This document shows positions 57,885 to 64,000 of a stretch of 64,000 bases of DNA, piece by piece. The position numbers and the translations under genes are program-made. Below the pieces are notes generated by a model. The model searched no databases and was not told the DNA's origin. It worked only from the letters and a program-made list of their open reading frames with translations. Position 1 is the stretch's first letter. Each line of letters starts with the position of its first letter. The stretch covers positions 1 to 64,000 of the forward strand of contig CACXZI010000001.1 of assembly GCA_902772105.1 (NCBI GenBank), written 5' to 3'. The stretch is from Oscillospiraceae bacterium (lineage in GTDB: Bacteria; Bacillota; Clostridia; Oscillospirales; Ruminococcaceae).

Positions 57885-60353
57885 CTACTCCTCATCTTCT
57901 AATTCTTCTTCTTCACTTTGATCTGTCTTTGAAAATGCCACTACTTCATCTTCTTCTTTTAAATTCATTATCTTAACCCCAGATCCATATCGTGACATTC
58001 TAGATATTTCTGAAACTAAAACCCTTATTATTATTCCATCCCTTGAAACTATTATTAAATCTTCATCATCCTTAACTAATTCAATTCCAACAACATATCC
58101 TTTTTCTTCAGATGATCTATAGTTTAGTGTTCCAAATCCACCTCTATTTTGAAGCCTATATTCTTCTGGTTTTGTTCTTCTACCCTTTCCTTTAGATGAA
58201 ACTGTTAAAATATCTCCTTCTTCTTCAACCTTAACCATTCCAACAACTTCATCATTTTCTCTTAAACGTATTACAATAACCCCTTTTGCACTACGCGACA
58301 ATGGCCTTATTTTTTCTTCCTCAAAACGAATAGACATCCCCATCTTAGTTGCCACTATTAATTCATCTTTCCCTTTTGTTAACGCTATATTTACTAAGCT
58401 ATCATCTTCATTTAAAGAAAGAGCTATTAACCCGTTTCTTCGTATATTTTTAAATGCATCTAAACATGTTCTTTTTATAATCCCTTTCTTTGTTACAAAA
58501 ACTAAATAGAATTCATCTGTGAATTCCTTCACACAAAACATCTTCGCTATTTTTTCTTCATCATTTAATTTTAGCAGATTTACTATGTTAACCCCTTTTG
58601 TGTTCTTTCCGCTTTGTGGTATTTCATAACACTTTAAACAATACATTATACCTTTATTTGTTATTATAACTAATTTATCATGCGATTCCCCTATTAAAAG
58701 ATGTTCAACAAAGTCTTCATCCCTTTTTTTCATTCCGCTAACTCCACGACCACCTCTTTTTTGGGTTTTATATGAATTAGCAGCCTGCCTTTTAATATAG
58801 CCATAATGCGTTAGGGTTACAACACAGTCTTCATTTGGAATTAAATCTTCTATGTCCACTTCCCCTTCAATTGGCAATATGCTTGTTCTTCTTTCATCTC
58901 CAAACTTTTCTTTTATTTCTCCTAGCTCTTTTACTATTATTTGTTTAACCTTCTCTTCACTTCCTAATATTTCTTGATATTCCCTTATTTTTTCTAGCAG
59001 CTCTTGTAACTCAATTTCTATTTTTTCTCTTTCTAATCCCGATAGTTGCCCTAACCTCATTTTAACTATTGCATCAGCTTGAATGTCGTCAAGCCCAAAC
59101 CTGTTCATTAAATTTTCTTTTGCTACTTGAACATTTTTACTCGCTCTAATTATTTTTATAACTTCATCTATATAATCTAGTGCTACCTTTAACCCTTCTA
59201 AAATATGCTCTCTTTCTTGCGCTTTATTTAAAAAATATTTCGTTCTTCTAACTATAATTTCTTTTTGGTGATCTATATAGCAAACCAACATCTGCTTTAA
59301 GGTTAAAACCTTTGGAACCCCATCTACTAATGCTAAATTAATAACTCCAAATGTATCCTGCATCTGCGTATATTTATATAGCTTATTTAAAACTATTTCT
59401 GGGTTGGCATCTCGTTTTAGTTCAATAACAACCCTCATTCCATCTCTTCCAGATTCGTCCCTAGGTGCAACAATTCCATCAATAACCTTGTTCTTAACAT
59501 AATGCGCTATTGTTTCAACTAGCTTTGCTTTATTAACCTGATATGGCAGCTCTGTTATTATTATATTGTTTTTTCCTTTTTTTCCTTCCTCTATTTCACA
59601 CCTACATCTTACTGTTATTTTTCCTTTCCCTGTTGCATAGGCAGCTCTAATTCCAGACATCCCCATTATTATTCCACCTGTTGGAAAATCTGGCCCTTTT
59701 ATTCTTTCCATTATTTTTTCTAATGGTGCTTCCTCATCTTCCAACAACAAAAATATTGCATCAATAACTTCATTTAGATTATGTGCTGGAATGTTTGTTG
59801 CCATTCCAACCGCTATTCCAGAAGACCCATTAACCAATAAATTTGGAAACCTACATGGAAGAATTGTTGGCTCTTTTTTTCTTTCATCAAAGTTCATCTG
59901 AAAATCTACTGTATCATTTCCTATGTTGGTTAACATCTCCATCGAAATTTTGCTCATTCTTGCTTCTGTATATCTATAGTGCGCTGCTGGGTCTCCGTCA
60001 ACAGACCCAAAATTTCCATGCCCATCAACTAAAGGATATCTTAATGAAAAATCTTGCGCTAGACGAACTAGTGCATCATAAACAGAAGTATCTCCGTGAG
60101 GGTGGTAGTCAGACAAAGTTTTTCCTACTGTGTCTGCACATTTATGGTGTGGTCTATCATAAAACAAACCATTTTCCCACATAGTATATAGAATTCTTCT
60201 GTGAACCGGCTTTAACCCATCTCGAACGTCTGGAAGAGCACGAGATACTATAACAGACATAGAATAATCTAAAAAAGACTTTTTCATCTCCTTTTCTATG
60301 TCAACATCTATAACTCTCCCTAAACTAGGATCAAAATTTACTTCATCCGCCAT
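57885..60353 (-). CDS. gyrA: DNA gyrase subunit A
   Basis: Breakage-reunion subunit of the supercoiling type II topoisomerase. The 822-aa protein starts MADEVNFDPSLGRVIDVDIE. It carries the DNA-cleavage Tyr in RYTEARMS, the quinolone-determining segment HPHGDTSVYDALVRLAQDFS (Thr at the position of E. coli Ser83), and the GyrA box QKRGGRG (slightly variant QRRGGxG) that supports DNA wrapping. An acidic tail (DQSEEEELEDEE) closes the protein. ATG start; 80 bp downstream of gyrB, so probably one operon. The 57612-57884 spacer is AT-rich and otherwise empty. Confidence 0.98.
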   Translation of the reverse strand: MADEVNFDPSLGRVIDVDIEKEMKKSFLDYSMSVIVSRALPDVRDGLKPVHRRILYTMWENGLFYDRPHHKCADTVGKTLSDYHPHGDTSVYDALVRLAQDFSLRYPLVDGHGNFGSVDGDPAAHYRYTEARMSKISMEMLTNIGNDTVDFQMNFDERKKEPTILPCRFPNLLVNGSSGIAVGMATNIPAHNLNEVIDAIFLLLEDEEAPLEKIMERIKGPDFPTGGIIMGMSGIRAAYATGKGKITVRCRCEIEEGKKGKNNIIITELPYQVNKAKLVETIAHYVKNKVIDGIVAPRDESGRDGMRVVIELKRDANPEIVLNKLYKYTQMQDTFGVINLALVDGVPKVLTLKQMLVCYIDHQKEIIVRRTKYFLNKAQEREHILEGLKVALDYIDEVIKIIRASKNVQVAKENLMNRFGLDDIQADAIVKMRLGQLSGLEREKIEIELQELLEKIREYQEILGSEEKVKQIIVKELGEIKEKFGDERRTSILPIEGEVDIEDLIPNEDCVVTLTHYGYIKRQAANSYKTQKRGGRGVSGMKKRDEDFVEHLLIGESHDKLVIITNKGIMYCLKCYEIPQSGKNTKGVNIVNLLKLNDEEKIAKMFCVKEFTDEFYLVFVTKKGIIKRTCLDAFKNIRRNGLIALSLNEDDSLVNIALTKGKDELIVATKMGMSIRFEEEKIRPLSRSAKGVIVIRLRENDEVVGMVKVEEEGDILTVSSKGKGRRTKPEEYRLQNRGGFGTLNYRSSEEKGYVVGIELVKDDEDLIIVSRDGIIIRVLVSEISRMSRYGSGVKIMNLKEEDEVVAFSKTDQSEEEELEDEE

Positions 60354-60403
60354 TTTAAACTCCTTAAACTTAAAAACCTTGTTTTTATTAGGTTATTTTA
60401 CAA

Positions 60404-60419
60404 TGTTTAACGTGAAACA
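60404..60419. promoter_or_regulatory. parS-like site, one mismatch
   Basis: TGTTTAACGTGAAACA differs from the perfect parS at one base. It lies in the short gyrB-gyrA intergenic space, 15 bp downstream of the gyrB stop. Confidence 0.75.
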
Positions 60420-60433
60420 TTTCTTTTTCTACA

Positions 60434-63326
<2,893 letters not shown>

Positions 63327-64000
63327 TTATTTTAATCGAACAGGTAGAACTAAATATAAAAATTCGTTTCCTTCTTCTGGTTCTATTTTAATTGGCATTA
63401 TCGGTCCGTTAAATCCTATTTTTATATTTTGTGTTTGGCAATGTTTTAGTGCATCTAGCATAAATTTATTGTTAAAAGCTATTTTTTCTAAAATTTCACC
63501 TTCAATTTTTGTTTTTAAAATATCTTCAACTTTTCCTAAATTACTTTCACATTCTAAATAGATATTATCTTCGTAAATTTTCATTAAAACGCTGATTTTT
63601 TGTGTTACCATAACAGAAACTTTTAAAAGGCTTTGTTCTAGCGTTTTAGGGTCTATTTTAATTGTTGTTGAACATGTTTTTGGAATTGCTGCTTTATAAT
63701 CTAAAAAAGAACCTTGTAGTAATCTTGAAATAATATAATATCCATCAATTTTAAAAATTATGTGTGTTTCTCCTATTTCTATTGTTGTTTTAGCATCATC
63801 GGTTTCTTTTAATAGTTTTAATATTTCGTTTAAAGTTTTGCTTGATATAACAAAACTTTTATTTATATTGTTGTTTTCAATTGAAGAATTGCTAATAGCA
63901 ACGCGATATCCATCTACAGAAACTATTGTTAAAGTGTTGTTTTCAATTGTAAATAAAGATCCACATAATATTGGATTTTGAGATGTGTTTATTGATACTG
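63327..64000 (-). CDS. dnaN: DNA polymerase III beta clamp, partial (3' part)
   Basis: The frame is open from the window edge to TAA at 63327, giving the last 224 codons of the sliding clamp. Recognisable segments include NPILCGSLFTIENNTLTIVS, VDGYRVAI, ISRLLQGSFLDYKAAIP and the C-terminal EFLYLVLPVRLK, which ends the third clamp domain beside the peptide-binding pocket. About 40% of the gene, the N-terminus, lies beyond the right edge. An internal ATG at 63611 is not the start. dnaN is probably preceded by dnaA outside the window. Confidence 0.95.
   Translation of the reverse strand, partial: VSINTSQNPILCGSLFTIENNTLTIVSVDGYRVAISNSSIENNNINKSFVISSKTLNEILKLLKETDDAKTTIEIGETHIIFKIDGYYIISRLLQGSFLDYKAAIPKTCSTTIKIDPKTLEQSLLKVSVMVTQKISVLMKIYEDNIYLECESNLGKVEDILKTKIEGEILEKIAFNNKFMLDALKHCQTQNIKIGFNGPIMPIKIEPEEGNEFLYLVLPVRLK

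Overview
The window is very AT-rich chromosomal DNA (G+C well under 30% by eye) from an endospore-forming Firmicute, probably a member of the Clostridia. The evidence is a spo0A gene with 0A boxes, the classical origin-side block rpmH-rnpA-yidD-yidC-jag-mnmE-mnmG-rsmG-noc-parA-parB, two perfect parS sites, and AGGAGG-type ribosome sites often paired with TTG starts. I cannot name the species. No rRNA, tRNA or CRISPR array is visible. Almost all genes lie on the minus strand; only a small hypothetical gene at the left end, tsaD and spo0A are on the plus strand.

Left third (about 1-34 kb). After a small hypothetical protein, a holin-like membrane protein and a dCMP deaminase comes a tandem cluster of eight paralogous loci (3.2-33.3 kb) encoding large exported, all-helical, Lys/Glu/Asn-rich proteins. 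Six are open (about 757-1246 aa). One is a decayed duplicate with several frameshifts and stops, and one is interrupted by a single in-frame TAG. Every copy has the same type of signal peptide and a near-identical promoter (TTGACA, 16-17 bp, TAGAAT or TAAAAT) with a conserved leader and GAGGT ribosome site. I do not recognise this family and assign it no function.

A mosaic repeat fills intergenic DNA from 0.5 to 49 kb, roughly one hundred copies by eye. Its unit is about 88 bp with three conserved cores (TACGTAG, CACTCGCCA, GGCCTGCTAAA) joined by variable, hairpin-forming segments. It often begins within a few bases of the -35 box of the next paralogue. It is absent from coding interiors and from everything to the right of 49 kb. 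In parB and mnmG the repeat's ACGTAG supplies the TAG stop codon of the gene. A separate 48-bp tandem array lies at 33.4-34.0 kb.

Middle (34-49 kb): a rhomboid-like membrane protein with dapF, then serS (of unusual motif 3 type), parB-parA, a 2.7-kb gene-free segment with two perfect parS sites, noc, rsmG and mnmG. Chromosome segregation (ParA/ParB/parS), nucleoid occlusion (Noc), tRNA wobble modification (MnmE/MnmG) and membrane insertion (YidC/YidD/Jag) genes are grouped as usual near an origin.

Right (49-64 kb): mnmE, jag, yidC, yidD, a 1.7-kb repeat-bearing gene-free gap, rnpA, rpmH, then plus-strand tsaD and spo0A, and minus-strand gyrA, gyrB and a partial dnaN. The usual divergent rpmH / dnaA-dnaN arrangement is broken: dnaN-gyrB-gyrA reads in the same direction as rpmH, recF is missing between dnaN and gyrB, and dnaA is not in the window. 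The Spo0A receiver has Glu in place of the phosphoacceptor Asp and has lost its acidic pocket, while its DNA-binding domain is well conserved; this is the most striking single-gene observation.
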